Assembly: GCA_023864145.1 (NCBI GenBank)
Contig: JAIVER010000067.1
Coordinates: forward strand, 1 to 6,718
Length of the DNA stretch: 6,718 bases
Direction of reading: 5' to 3'
Source of the DNA: Thiohalomonas sp.
Lineage (GTDB): Bacteria; Pseudomonadota; Gammaproteobacteria; GRL18
Part shown: positions 1-6,654 of the stretch, piece by piece
Layout of the letters: the number at the start of each line of letters is the position of its first letter
Numbering within the stretch: position 1 is the first letter of the stretch
Position numbers and translations under genes: made by a program
The notes under the pieces: generated by a model
Seen by the model: only the letters and a program-made list of their open reading frames with translations
What the model was told of the DNA's origin: nothing
Database searches by the model: none

Positions 1-72
1 ATATTTAAAATTGCTCAACCTACCCGTGAACATATGAAGAAAGATGTCGCAGTTTATACCCATGACCTATGA
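1..72 (+). CDS. C-terminal end of an unidentified upstream gene (5' partial)
   Basis: Frame 1 is open from the window edge to a TGA at 70-72 and encodes 23 residues ending in DVAVYTHDL. I do not recognise the protein. In favour of a real gene: codon use looks ordinary for the window, and the stop codon lies in the left arm of a strong hairpin (59-99), an arrangement common at gene ends. Against: 23 open codons is short enough to occur by chance. The tail is charged and hydrophilic with no visible membrane segment. It reads in the same direction as the aceE operon, but about 410 bases and a hairpin separate them, so co-transcription is unlikely. Confidence 0.42.
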   Translation: MFKIAQPTREHMKKDVAVYTHDL

Positions 73-99
73 AAATGCTTGATTTTCATAGGTCATGGG
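59..99 (+). terminator. Perfect 18-bp hairpin at the end of the upstream gene; possible terminator
   Basis: Positions 59-76 and 82-99 are perfectly complementary around a 5-base loop (77-81). After one mismatch (58/100) three more pairs can form (55-57 with 101-103). The left arm includes the TGA stop at 70-72. Neither strand has a T-run just after the stem, so it is not a textbook Rho-independent terminator. It could instead protect the 3' end of the upstream mRNA, or be a copy of a dispersed palindromic repeat. The structure is certain from the sequence; its role is inferred. Confidence 0.45.
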
Positions 100-142
100 C
101 ATACATGAGGTATTACAACCTTGAAAGGCTGCATACAGCGAA

Positions 143-158
143 TGGTGATCAGTCACCA
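143..158. promoter_or_regulatory. Palindrome TGGTGA-N4-TCACCA, possible operator
   Basis: TGGTGA at 143-148 is the exact inverse of TCACCA at 153-158, with four bases between. The half-sites contain TGGT and ACCA, as in sites of GntR-family regulators such as PdhR and FadR. Here eight bases separate TGGT from ACCA, against three in those consensus sites, so neither protein would be expected to bind in the usual way. It lies about 325 bases upstream of aceE. It could be an operator for another dimeric regulator, a minor hairpin, or chance. Confidence 0.2.
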
Positions 159-381
159 ATTAAGTATGAAAATTCTCTAAAAAAAGTGTCCGGTTGGACT
201 TGACCCGTACAAAGGTAGAATAAAAAGCAAAAACAACTCTACCTAACACATTGTAATTTGTATCATTATTTTTTATACTTGACCAAGAAATTACAGCTAT
301 TTTATTTGCCATTCGTAACTTATTGAAAAATAAGTAAATAAAAATCACCTTGTAAAAGGTAAGATTCTACGGCTGCTAAAA

Positions 382-387
382 TATAAT
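382..387 (+). promoter_or_regulatory. Candidate -10 box (TATAAT) upstream of aceE
   Basis: A perfect TATAAT match to the sigma-70 -10 consensus lies 95 bases before the aceE start codon, which would give a leader of roughly 85-90 bases. No recognisable -35 hexamer sits 15-19 bases upstream and there is no TG extension, so a promoter here would probably need an activator. The surroundings are AT-rich and such hexamers occur by chance. An alternative is TTGGAC (194-199) with TAGAAT (216-221) at 16-base spacing, which would give a leader of about 255 bases. Confidence 0.25.
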
Positions 388-482
388 AAAATCATATTAT
401 AAATACTCAAATTTAAAGTACTAATATTGAATGATGATGCCTGATATCAATCACTCTATAGTACCTGGCGGGAGATGACACT

Positions 483-3158
483 ATGTCGAATCAGAACTTG
501 AGCAAAAACTCTGAGCTGGATATTGATCTATTAGAAACACAGGAGTGGCTTGATGCGCTGGAAAGTGTTCTGGAAGTTGAAGGCCCCGAACGGGCTCACT
601 TTTTAATAGAACAGATGATTGAAAAAGTTCGTCGTTCAGGTGTTAACCTGCCTCATTCTTCCAATACCGCCTATGTGAATACCATACCGCCTCATCTGGA
701 ATCACTAATACCGGGTGATATGGCGATAGAAGTGCGTATTCGCTCATTAATCCGCTGGAATGCTGCGGCAATGGTGGTCAGAGCCAATCGAAAATCCACT
801 GAGTTAGGTGGACATATTGCCAGTTTTGCCTCTGCCGCCACACTGTATGATGTCGGCTTTAATCATTTTTTCCAGGCACCTACCCATGAACATGGTGGTG
901 ATATGATCTTATTTCAGGGACATTCAGCACCGGGTATGTATGCCCGCTCTTTCCTTGAAGGAAGGATAAGTGAAGAACAACTGGATAAGTTTCGTCAGGA
1001 AGTTGATGGCGGTGGTCTATCATCCTATCCACATCCCTGGTTAATGCCATCTTACTGGCAGTTTCCTACGGTATCAATGGGCCTGGGACCCATCCAGTCA
1101 ATTTATCAGGCACGTTTCATGCACTATATGCAGGATTGTGGTCTGGCCAATACTCGGAATAGAAAAATCTGGACATTTATCGGTGATGGTGAGACCGATG
1201 AGCCGGAAACATTAGGTGCTATTTCACTGGCTGCAAGAGAAAAGCTGGATAATTTAATCTGGGTGATCAACTGTAATCTTCAGCGTCTGGATGGTCCGGT
1301 TCGAGGTAATGGCAAAATTGTACAAGAGCTGGAAGCTATTTTCCGTGGCGTTGGCTGGAAGGTTATTAAAGTCATATGGGGTAGTTATTGGGATCCGTTA
1401 TTAGCTAAAGATAAAGATGGTTTGCTCAAACGCCGTATGATGGAATGTGTTGATGGCGATTACCAAAATTACAAATCCAAAGACGGAGCTTATGTGCGGG
1501 AACATTTCTTTGGTAAATATCCGGAATTAAAAGCCATGGTGGCCAATATGTCTGATGATGATATCTGGCGTCTCAATCGTGGTGGTCATGATCCGCATAA
1601 GGTTTATTCTGCCTATAAAGAAGCGGCTGAAACTAAAGATCAGCCGGTTGTTATTTTAGCGCATACCGTAAAAGGTTATGGTATGGGCGCTTCGGGTGAA
1701 GGGCAAATGCGTACTCACTCTCAGAAGAAGCTGGATGCTGAAGAGATGATTGCCTATAAAAATCGTTTCAATATCCCTATTTCTGATGAACAGGCGGGCA
1801 GAGCTGATTATTATCATCCAGGCAAAGACAGTGAAGAATATAAATACATAATGGCCCGACGTGAAGGACTCGGTGGTGTTATGCCGGTGCGTAATCGTAC
1901 TGCTGCACCTTTAGATGTACCAGACCTGTCAATTTTTGAGCCTATCTTAAAAGGCTCTGGTGATAGAGAAATGTCAACCACAATGGCCTTTGTGCGTATG
2001 TTGACACTGCTGACTCGTGATAAAAATATCGGTGAAAATGTTGTACCTATCGTGCCTGATGAAGCACGTACTTTTGGTATGGAAGGGATGTTCCGTCAGT
2101 TAGGTATTTACTCCTCAGTCGGACAGCTGTATACACCGCAGGATAAAGATCAGGTCATGTTCTATAAAGAAGATAAGTCCGGTCATATTCTGCAAGAAGG
2201 CATTAACGAAGCCGGAGCCATGTCATCATGGATTGCCGCAGCAACAGCCTATAGCACCACTGGCGTTAACATGGTGCCGTTTTATATTTACTACTCCATG
2301 TTTGGTTTTCAACGTGTCGGCGATCTGGCCTGGATGGCAGGCGATATGCAGGCACGTGGTTTCTTATTGGGCGGCACTGCAGGTCGAACCACTCTGGCTG
2401 GTGAAGGTTTACAGCATCAGGATGGTCACTCTCTGCAAATGGCGGCGACCATTCCTAACTGTGTGACTTATGACCCGACTTTTTCTTATGAGTTAGCGGT
2501 TATTATTCAGGACGGTATGCACCGTATGTATAAAGAACATGAAAATGTCTTCTATTACGTGACCGTGATGAATGAAAATTATCAGCAGCCTGCTCTGCCA
2601 AAAGGTGTTGAGAAGGGAATTCTTAAAGGCATGTATTTACTGCAAGGCGGTGGTAAACGTCGTAAGAAAATTCAATTAATGGGTTCCGGTGCTATCCTGC
2701 GAGAGGTCATTGAAGCAGCACGTATTCTTGATGAAGACTGGTCAGTGGATGCTGATATCTGGAGTGTCACCAGTTATAACGAATTACGTCGTGAAGCTCA
2801 GGATGTTGATCGCTGGAATATGTTACACCCGCTTGAAGATCCAAAGATTTCTTATATTGAAAAATGTCTTAAAGATCGCCGTGGGCCAGTACTTTCAGCA
2901 ACTGATTATATCAAAGGTTACTCTGATCAGATCAGAAAGTGGGTCCCTGCTAAATATGAAGTGTTAGGCACAGATGGGTTTGGTCGTTCTGATACCCGTG
3001 CTCAATTGCGTAAGTTCTTTGAAGTTAATGCTGCTTATATTGTTATTGCTGCACTTAAATCATTAGCAGATGAGGGGCAGTTTCCGGCAGGCAAGGTTCA
3101 GGAAGCGATTGTTAAATATGCTATCGATCCTGAAAAACCAAACCCAGCAACAGCTTAA
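483..3158 (+). CDS. aceE: Pyruvate dehydrogenase E1 component, homodimeric type
   Basis: This cytoplasmic, thiamine-diphosphate-dependent E1 subunit decarboxylates pyruvate and reductively acetylates lipoyl groups. The product is 891 residues, against 887 in E. coli, and aligns along its whole length. Visible landmarks are His111 in GGH and His147 in FQGH (active-site histidines); the cofactor-binding motif GDGE at 234-237 with NCN at 263-265; His412 in the mobile loop, aligning with E. coli His407; QEGINEAG at 571-578, containing the Glu that activates the cofactor (by alignment Glu576); and GEGLQHQDGHS at 640-650. The C-terminal transketolase-like domain is complete through GTDGFGRSD. The start ATG is preceded by GGGAG at 8-base spacing and matches the N-terminus of the family. 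It is the first gene of the operon; aceF follows after 41 bases. No frameshift or missing catalytic residue was seen. The distinct alpha/beta two-chain E1 type is excluded by length and sequence. Confidence 0.97.
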   Translation: MSNQNLSKNSELDIDLLETQEWLDALESVLEVEGPERAHFLIEQMIEKVRRSGVNLPHSSNTAYVNTIPPHLESLIPGDMAIEVRIRSLIRWNAAAMVVRANRKSTELGGHIASFASAATLYDVGFNHFFQAPTHEHGGDMILFQGHSAPGMYARSFLEGRISEEQLDKFRQEVDGGGLSSYPHPWLMPSYWQFPTVSMGLGPIQSIYQARFMHYMQDCGLANTRNRKIWTFIGDGETDEPETLGAISLAAREKLDNLIWVINCNLQRLDGPVRGNGKIVQELEAIFRGVGWKVIKVIWGSYWDPLLAKDKDGLLKRRMMECVDGDYQNYKSKDGAYVREHFFGKYPELKAMVANMSDDDIWRLNRGGHDPHKVYSAYKEAAETKDQPVVILAHTVKGYGMGASGEGQMRTHSQKKLDAEEMIAYKNRFNIPISDEQAGRADYYHPGKDSEEYKYIMARREGLGGVMPVRNRTAAPLDVPDLSIFEPILKGSGDREMSTTMAFVRMLTLLTRDKNIGENVVPIVPDEARTFGMEGMFRQLGIYSSVGQLYTPQDKDQVMFYKEDKSGHILQEGINEAGAMSSWIAAATAYSTTGVNMVPFYIYYSMFGFQRVGDLAWMAGDMQARGFLLGGTAGRTTLAGEGLQHQDGHSLQMAATIPNCVTYDPTFSYELAVIIQDGMHRMYKEHENVFYYVTVMNENYQQPALPKGVEKGILKGMYLLQGGGKRRKKIQLMGSGAILREVIEAARILDEDWSVDADIWSVTSYNELRREAQDVDRWNMLHPLEDPKISYIEKCLKDRRGPVLSATDYIKGYSDQIRKWVPAKYEVLGTDGFGRSDTRAQLRKFFEVNAAYIVIAALKSLADEGQFPAGKVQEAIVKYAIDPEKPNPATA

Positions 3159-3188
3159 GGGCTTTTTGCTCATTGCAAAGAATTGAAT

Positions 3189-3192
3189 GGAG
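3189..3192 (+). promoter_or_regulatory. Ribosome binding site that fixes the aceF start
   Basis: GGAG at 3189-3192 stands 7 bases before the ATG at 3200. This selects that ATG over an in-frame TTG at 3173, which would add nine residues foreign to the family and has no comparable site. The protein then begins MSKIIEV, matching the MSNVIEV start of the lipoyl domain in the downstream lpdA. Confidence 0.8.
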
Positions 3193-3199
3193 TAACACT

Positions 3200-4498
3200 A
3201 TGAGTAAAATAATAGAAGTATTTGTTCCGGATATTGCTGATTTTGATGAGGTAGAAGTCATTGAAGTGCTGGTATCCGAAGGTGATACCATCAGTGTCGA
3301 AGACTCACTGGTCACCGTAGAATCTGATAAAGCCACGATGGAAATACCCAGCAGTCATGCGGGCGTAGTGGCTAAAGTAAAAGTCAATATTGCTGATAAA
3401 GTGTCAGAAGGCTCTCTGGTTATATTATTGGATGCTGACTCTGCAGCTGCTGAGCCAGCCGCCGTTCAGGAGCCTGAAGCTAACGTTGAGACTAAACCTA
3501 AGCCTGCAGCAGTGAAAGCAGTTGCTGCACCAGCACCGGCTAAAAAAACAACGGCAGCAAAAGCATCGCCGACCATTAATATCAATCATGATAATTTCAA
3601 AAGAGCCCATGCCTCACCTGCAGTACGAAAGTTTGCCCGTGAACTTGGAGTTGATTTGATCCGAGTGAGTGGTACTGGTAATCATGAACGTATCCTCAGA
3701 GAAAATATTCAGGAGTACGTTAAACAAGCGTTGAGAGAGCCTGCCGGTGGTACTGCCAGTCTGGGTGTTGAACCCATGCCTGAAATTGACTTTAGTCAGT
3801 GGGGCGATGTGGAAACGAAGAAGCTTTCCAAGATCAAAATCCTTACCGGTAAATTCATGCATCGTAACTGGCTTAACGTTCCCCATGTGACGCAGTTTGA
3901 TGAAGCCGATATTACTGAACTGGAAGTCTTTCGGAAGGAATCAAATATTGACTACGCTGACAAGGGTATTAAAGTCACCCTGCTGTCTTTTATTATGAAA
4001 GCCGTAGTCATGGGACTTAAAGAATTTCCTCGTTTTAACTCATCACTGGATGTATCTGGTGCAGCCTTAATCCAGAAAAATTATTACCATATTGGTATTG
4101 CGGTCGCAACTGCGGATGGTCTGGTGGTACCGGTTATTCGTGATCTTGACCAGAAAAGTCTCACTGATCTAGCTACAGAACTGCGTGAAGTTTCAATAAA
4201 AGCACGAGATAAAAAACTGAAACCTTCTGAAATGCAGGGTGGTTGTTTTACCATTTCCAGTTTAGGCGGTATCGGCGGTAGCAGTTTTATACCGATTATT
4301 AATGCCCCGGAAGTGGCTATTCTTGGTGTCTCTCGCTCAAAAATGCAGCCCGCCTGGAATGGCTCTGATTTTGAACCTCGTTTAATGTGCCCTCTGTCAT
4401 TATCTTATGACCATCGTGTTATTGATGGTGCAGAAGGCGCAGCATTTTCGACCTATCTGAGTAAGTTATTATCAGATGTTCGTTATTTATTAATGTAA
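3200..4498 (+). CDS. aceF: Dihydrolipoamide acetyltransferase, E2 of pyruvate dehydrogenase
   Basis: This structural core of the complex transfers the acetyl group from the lipoyl arm to CoA. It has 432 residues. Domains in order: one lipoyl domain (1-78) with the modified lysine Lys44 in ESDKATME; a flexible linker rich in Ala, Pro and Lys (about 80-125); a peripheral subunit-binding domain (about 137-173, starting ASPAVRKFARELGVD) that docks E1 or E3; a second linker; and the acyltransferase domain (about 205-432). The catalytic signature is YDHRVIDG at 403-410, with His405 and Asp409, and FTISSLGGIGG at 350-360 carries the transition-state hydroxyl residues. E. coli AceF is 630 residues with three lipoyl domains, so this is the short, single-domain form. 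Odd points are DIA instead of the usual DIG at 11-13, and GTGNHERIL where GTGxxGRIL is expected. Acetyl-CoA specificity, rather than succinyl-CoA, follows from its place between aceE and lpdA. Confidence 0.95.
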   Translation: MSKIIEVFVPDIADFDEVEVIEVLVSEGDTISVEDSLVTVESDKATMEIPSSHAGVVAKVKVNIADKVSEGSLVILLDADSAAAEPAAVQEPEANVETKPKPAAVKAVAAPAPAKKTTAAKASPTININHDNFKRAHASPAVRKFARELGVDLIRVSGTGNHERILRENIQEYVKQALREPAGGTASLGVEPMPEIDFSQWGDVETKKLSKIKILTGKFMHRNWLNVPHVTQFDEADITELEVFRKESNIDYADKGIKVTLLSFIMKAVVMGLKEFPRFNSSLDVSGAALIQKNYYHIGIAVATADGLVVPVIRDLDQKSLTDLATELREVSIKARDKKLKPSEMQGGCFTISSLGGIGGSSFIPIINAPEVAILGVSRSKMQPAWNGSDFEPRLMCPLSLSYDHRVIDGAEGAAFSTYLSKLLSDVRYLLM

Positions 4499-4515
4499 TA
4501 GACGAGGATTTAAAA

Positions 4516-6300
4516 ATGAGTAATGTCATAGAAGTAAAAGTCCCGGATATTGGTGACTTCGACAGTGTTGAAATTATTGAAATCTTAGTCGCTCCCGGCG
4601 ATGAGATTAACATTGAAGATCCACTGATTACTGTGGAATCTGATAAGGCCAGTATGGAAATCCCATCCTCTGATGCCGGAACGGTTAAAAATATTAAAGT
4701 GGCTATGGGAGATAACGTTGCACAAGGCAGTGTGATTATTGAGCTTGAGGTCTCTGAGATAAAGAATTCAGCTGAGGGTGAGACGAAGAGTGAAGCACCT
4801 CAGGTAGAATCTTCTCAATCTGCAGCTGAAAGCACAGCAACTGAAAATATCAGCACACCTGATGCTGCGGTATTTACTGGTTCAGCTGATATTCAAGCCC
4901 AGGTTGTTGTCTTAGGCTCAGGCCCTGGCGGTTACACGGCAGCATTTCGTGCGGCTGATCTGGGCAAACAGGTAGTACTGATTGAAAAAGATGATTTTCT
5001 TGGTGGTGTCTGTCTTAATGTTGGTTGTATACCCTCTAAAGCCCTATTACATGTTGCTGAAGTACTCAATGAAGCGCGTGAATTTTCCAAATTGGGTGTC
5101 ACTTATCAGGAACCTGATATTGACACTGACAAAATGCGTGAGCATAAAAACAAAGTGGTGGGTCGTTTAACCGGTGGTTTAAAACAACTGGCTAAACAGC
5201 GCAAAGTACAAATCGTCAATGCCTATGGAAAATTTACCTCAGCTAATACTATTGGAGTAGAAGCTGCTGACGGCAGCAAACAAGTGGTTGCTTTTGAGAA
5301 CTGTATCATTGCAGCAGGCTCTTCAGTCACCCGGCTGCCCTTTATTCCCTGGGAAGATGAGCGTGTCTGGGACTCAACCGATGCCCTTGAGCTAAAAAAT
5401 ATACCTAAACGCTTATTGGTTCTTGGCGGAGGAATTATTGGCCTGGAAATGGCTACCGTTTATCATGCCTTGGGTGCTCAGGTAACTGTTGTTGAACTGG
5501 GCCCCGGATTAATTCCCGGTGCTGATCGTGATCTGCTCAAACCTTTTGAACGAACCTTAAAAAGACGTTATGAAAATGTTTTCGTTAATACCAAGGTCAC
5601 TACATTGACACCAAGTGATGACGGTATTGTGTGTCAATTTGAAGGTAAAAAAGCACCAGAGCAGGATACCTTTGATAATCTCCTGGTGGCAATTGGTCGT
5701 TCACCCAATGGCAAGCTGATTGATGCTGATAAAGCAGGTGTTCTCGTTAATGAACAGGGCTTTATTCCTGTTGATACTCAGCAGCGTACTAACGTTGCTC
5801 ATATCTTTGCAATCGGTGATGTAGTTGGTCAACCCATGCTGGCGCATAAAGCGACTCATGAAGCCAAAGTTGCCGCTGAAGTCATCGATGGCCAGCAGCG
5901 CTTCTTTGATGCCCGAACCATTCCTTCTGTGGCCTATACTGAACCGGAAATTGCCTGGTGTGGTCAGACTGAAGAACAGCTCAAAGCCGATGGTATTGAA
6001 TACGAAAAAGGTGTTTTTCCCTGGGCTGCCAGCGGCAGAGCCTTATCTGTCTCTGCTGATGTTGGTATGACAAAAGTACTCTATGACAAAGCCACACACC
6101 GTATGCTGGGTACAGGAATTTTAGGTAAAAATGCCGGTGAACTCATTGCCGAAGCTGCATTGGCAGTTGAAATGGGCGCTGAAATGGAGGATATTGCATT
6201 GACTATTCATCCTCATCCGACACTATCTGAAACCATTAACTTTGCAACAGAAGTGGCTGAGGGTACTTGTACGGATATTTATTTACCGAAGAAGAAGTAG
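4516..6300 (+). CDS. lpdA: Dihydrolipoamide dehydrogenase (E3) with N-terminal lipoyl domain
   Basis: This flavoenzyme reoxidises dihydrolipoyl groups on the complex and reduces NAD+. It has 594 residues against about 474 in E. coli Lpd; the excess is an N-terminal lipoyl domain (1-78, Lys44 in ESDKASME) and a linker rich in Ser, Glu, Thr and Ala (about 79-125). The E3 part shows the FAD-binding GSGPGG (134-139), the redox disulfide Cys166 and Cys171 in GGVCLNVGCIPSK, the NAD-binding GGGIIG (304-309), the second FAD motif FAIGDV (431-436), and the catalytic pair His567 and Glu572 in HPHPTLSE. All catalytic residues are present. Lipoyl-E3 fusions of this size are known, for example Neisseria P64K and Ralstonia eutropha PdhL. 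GAGGA at 4504-4508 sits 7 bases before the ATG, and only 17 bases separate it from aceF. Linkage to aceEF suggests it serves pyruvate dehydrogenase; whether it is also the E3 for other 2-oxoacid dehydrogenases cannot be told here. Confidence 0.96.
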   Translation: MSNVIEVKVPDIGDFDSVEIIEILVAPGDEINIEDPLITVESDKASMEIPSSDAGTVKNIKVAMGDNVAQGSVIIELEVSEIKNSAEGETKSEAPQVESSQSAAESTATENISTPDAAVFTGSADIQAQVVVLGSGPGGYTAAFRAADLGKQVVLIEKDDFLGGVCLNVGCIPSKALLHVAEVLNEAREFSKLGVTYQEPDIDTDKMREHKNKVVGRLTGGLKQLAKQRKVQIVNAYGKFTSANTIGVEAADGSKQVVAFENCIIAAGSSVTRLPFIPWEDERVWDSTDALELKNIPKRLLVLGGGIIGLEMATVYHALGAQVTVVELGPGLIPGADRDLLKPFERTLKRRYENVFVNTKVTTLTPSDDGIVCQFEGKKAPEQDTFDNLLVAIGRSPNGKLIDADKAGVLVNEQGFIPVDTQQRTNVAHIFAIGDVVGQPMLAHKATHEAKVAAEVIDGQQRFFDARTIPSVAYTEPEIAWCGQTEEQLKADGIEYEKGVFPWAASGRALSVSADVGMTKVLYDKATHRMLGTGILGKNAGELIAEAALAVEMGAEMEDIALTIHPHPTLSETINFATEVAEGTCTDIYLPKKK

Positions 6301-6305
6301 ATGAG

Positions 6306-6365
6306 TTGTCAGGTTGGTAAGTTGATAAGTTAGGGGGCTTTGGCATTTATCAAAGTACCTGACAA
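6306..6365 (+). repeat. Interrupted inverted repeat just after lpdA; possible operon end or IS end
   Basis: TTGTCAGGT (6306-6314) is the exact inverse of ACCTGACAA (6357-6365). Inside it, TTGATAA (6322-6328) is the exact inverse of TTATCAA (6347-6353), so a long, bulged hairpin could form six bases after the lpdA stop. The left side also carries a loose 8-base tandem (GTTGGTAA, then GTTGATAA at 6313-6328). No T-run follows, so an intrinsic terminator is not well supported. Because a transposase remnant begins at 6400, these repeats could also belong to the end of that element. Confidence 0.4.
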
Positions 6366-6399
6366 TAGCGTTGTCGGTTTAACCTAGTACCTAAACACA

Positions 6400-6561
6400 T
6401 TAATTTTGACCGATTAACTTGTCATATGCCCGAGTCAATTTACTTCGGGCAGCATCCACATTAAACATCCAGTTAATCGTCGCTTTCTTCTGGTTTTGTT
6501 GTGATTCCCATGCGACTAATTCACTTATCAGAAATGCTCTATCTTACATTCGACGATTCAA
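6400..6561 (-). pseudogene. C-terminal remnant of an IS630-family-like transposase
   Basis: Read on the minus strand from 6561, the frame gives LNRRM, a TAA stop (6544-6546), then DRAFLISELVAWE and on through INWMFNVDAARSKLTRAYDK to a final stop at 6400-6402. From memory this follows the C-terminus of IS630-type DDE transposases, in which LNRRIPD is followed by a helix ending near AWE and then by a W-F-ARxKLxRxY segment. The stop falls where the family usually has proline, so the copy is inactive even here. The Asp-Asp-Glu core and everything before LNRR are missing, replaced by a hairpin element. It is convergent with lpdA and has no link to pyruvate metabolism. The family call comes from recalled sequence pattern. 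Confidence 0.65.
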
Positions 6562-6654
6562 CCTGAAAAAATCAGTTAACCCTGCCAACAACCTAAAAGT
6601 CTGACTCATTATGTTCTATGAAGGAGCTGGCAGGGTTAACTGATTTTTTTAGGT
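6561..6654. mobile_element. Small MITE-like hairpin element inserted in the transposase remnant
   Basis: Arms at 6560-6587 and 6628-6655 are inverse copies over 28 bases with one mismatch (position 6565, which would be a G-U pair in RNA). The spacer of 40 bases (6588-6627) holds no gene. If the element is taken as 6561-6654, it is flanked by TCA on both sides (6558-6560 and 6655-6657), consistent with a 3-base target duplication, though three bases can match by chance. Size, long inverted ends and lack of coding capacity fit a non-autonomous miniature element or a dispersed intergenic repeat. Runs of A and T inside the arms mean it could also end transcription from either side, but the large loop makes that uncertain. 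Confidence 0.5.

Larger units (their letters stand above)
73..482. other. AT-rich intergenic region and probable leader of the aceE operon
   Basis: This stretch is visibly richer in A and T than the genes and contains no gene I can support. It holds the right arm of the 59-99 hairpin, a 6-bp palindrome at 143-158, a small hairpin at 347-360 (5-bp stem, 4-base loop), a perfect TATAAT at 382-387, and the Shine-Dalgarno sequence GGGAG at 470-474. No TTGGT-N3-ACCAA site of the kind bound by E. coli PdhR is present. A 62-codon minus-strand frame (160-348) resembles no family I know and is probably accidental. The transcription start of the operon cannot be placed with certainty. Confidence 0.6.

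Noticed and set aside
143..158. PdhR operator
   Set aside because: The TGGT and ACCA halves are eight bases apart instead of three, and the site is far from the gene.
160..348. 62-codon minus-strand frame as an annotated gene
   Set aside because: There is no recognisable family, no good ribosome binding site for either start, and the AT-rich intergenic setting gives such frames by chance. Kept only as a low-interest finding.
2233..2967. Overlapping plus-strand frames inside aceE
   Set aside because: They are alternate-frame shadows of a strongly conserved coding sequence.
3173..3199. Upstream TTG start for aceF
   Set aside because: It adds nine residues not seen in the family, and the ATG at 3200 has GGAG at ideal spacing.
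6301..6365. Textbook Rho-independent terminator for the operon
   Set aside because: The inverted repeats are interrupted and no T-run follows the stem.
6419..6604. Plus-strand 61-codon frame after lpdA
   Set aside because: It runs antisense to the transposase remnant and into the left arm of the hairpin; it has no family resemblance of its own.
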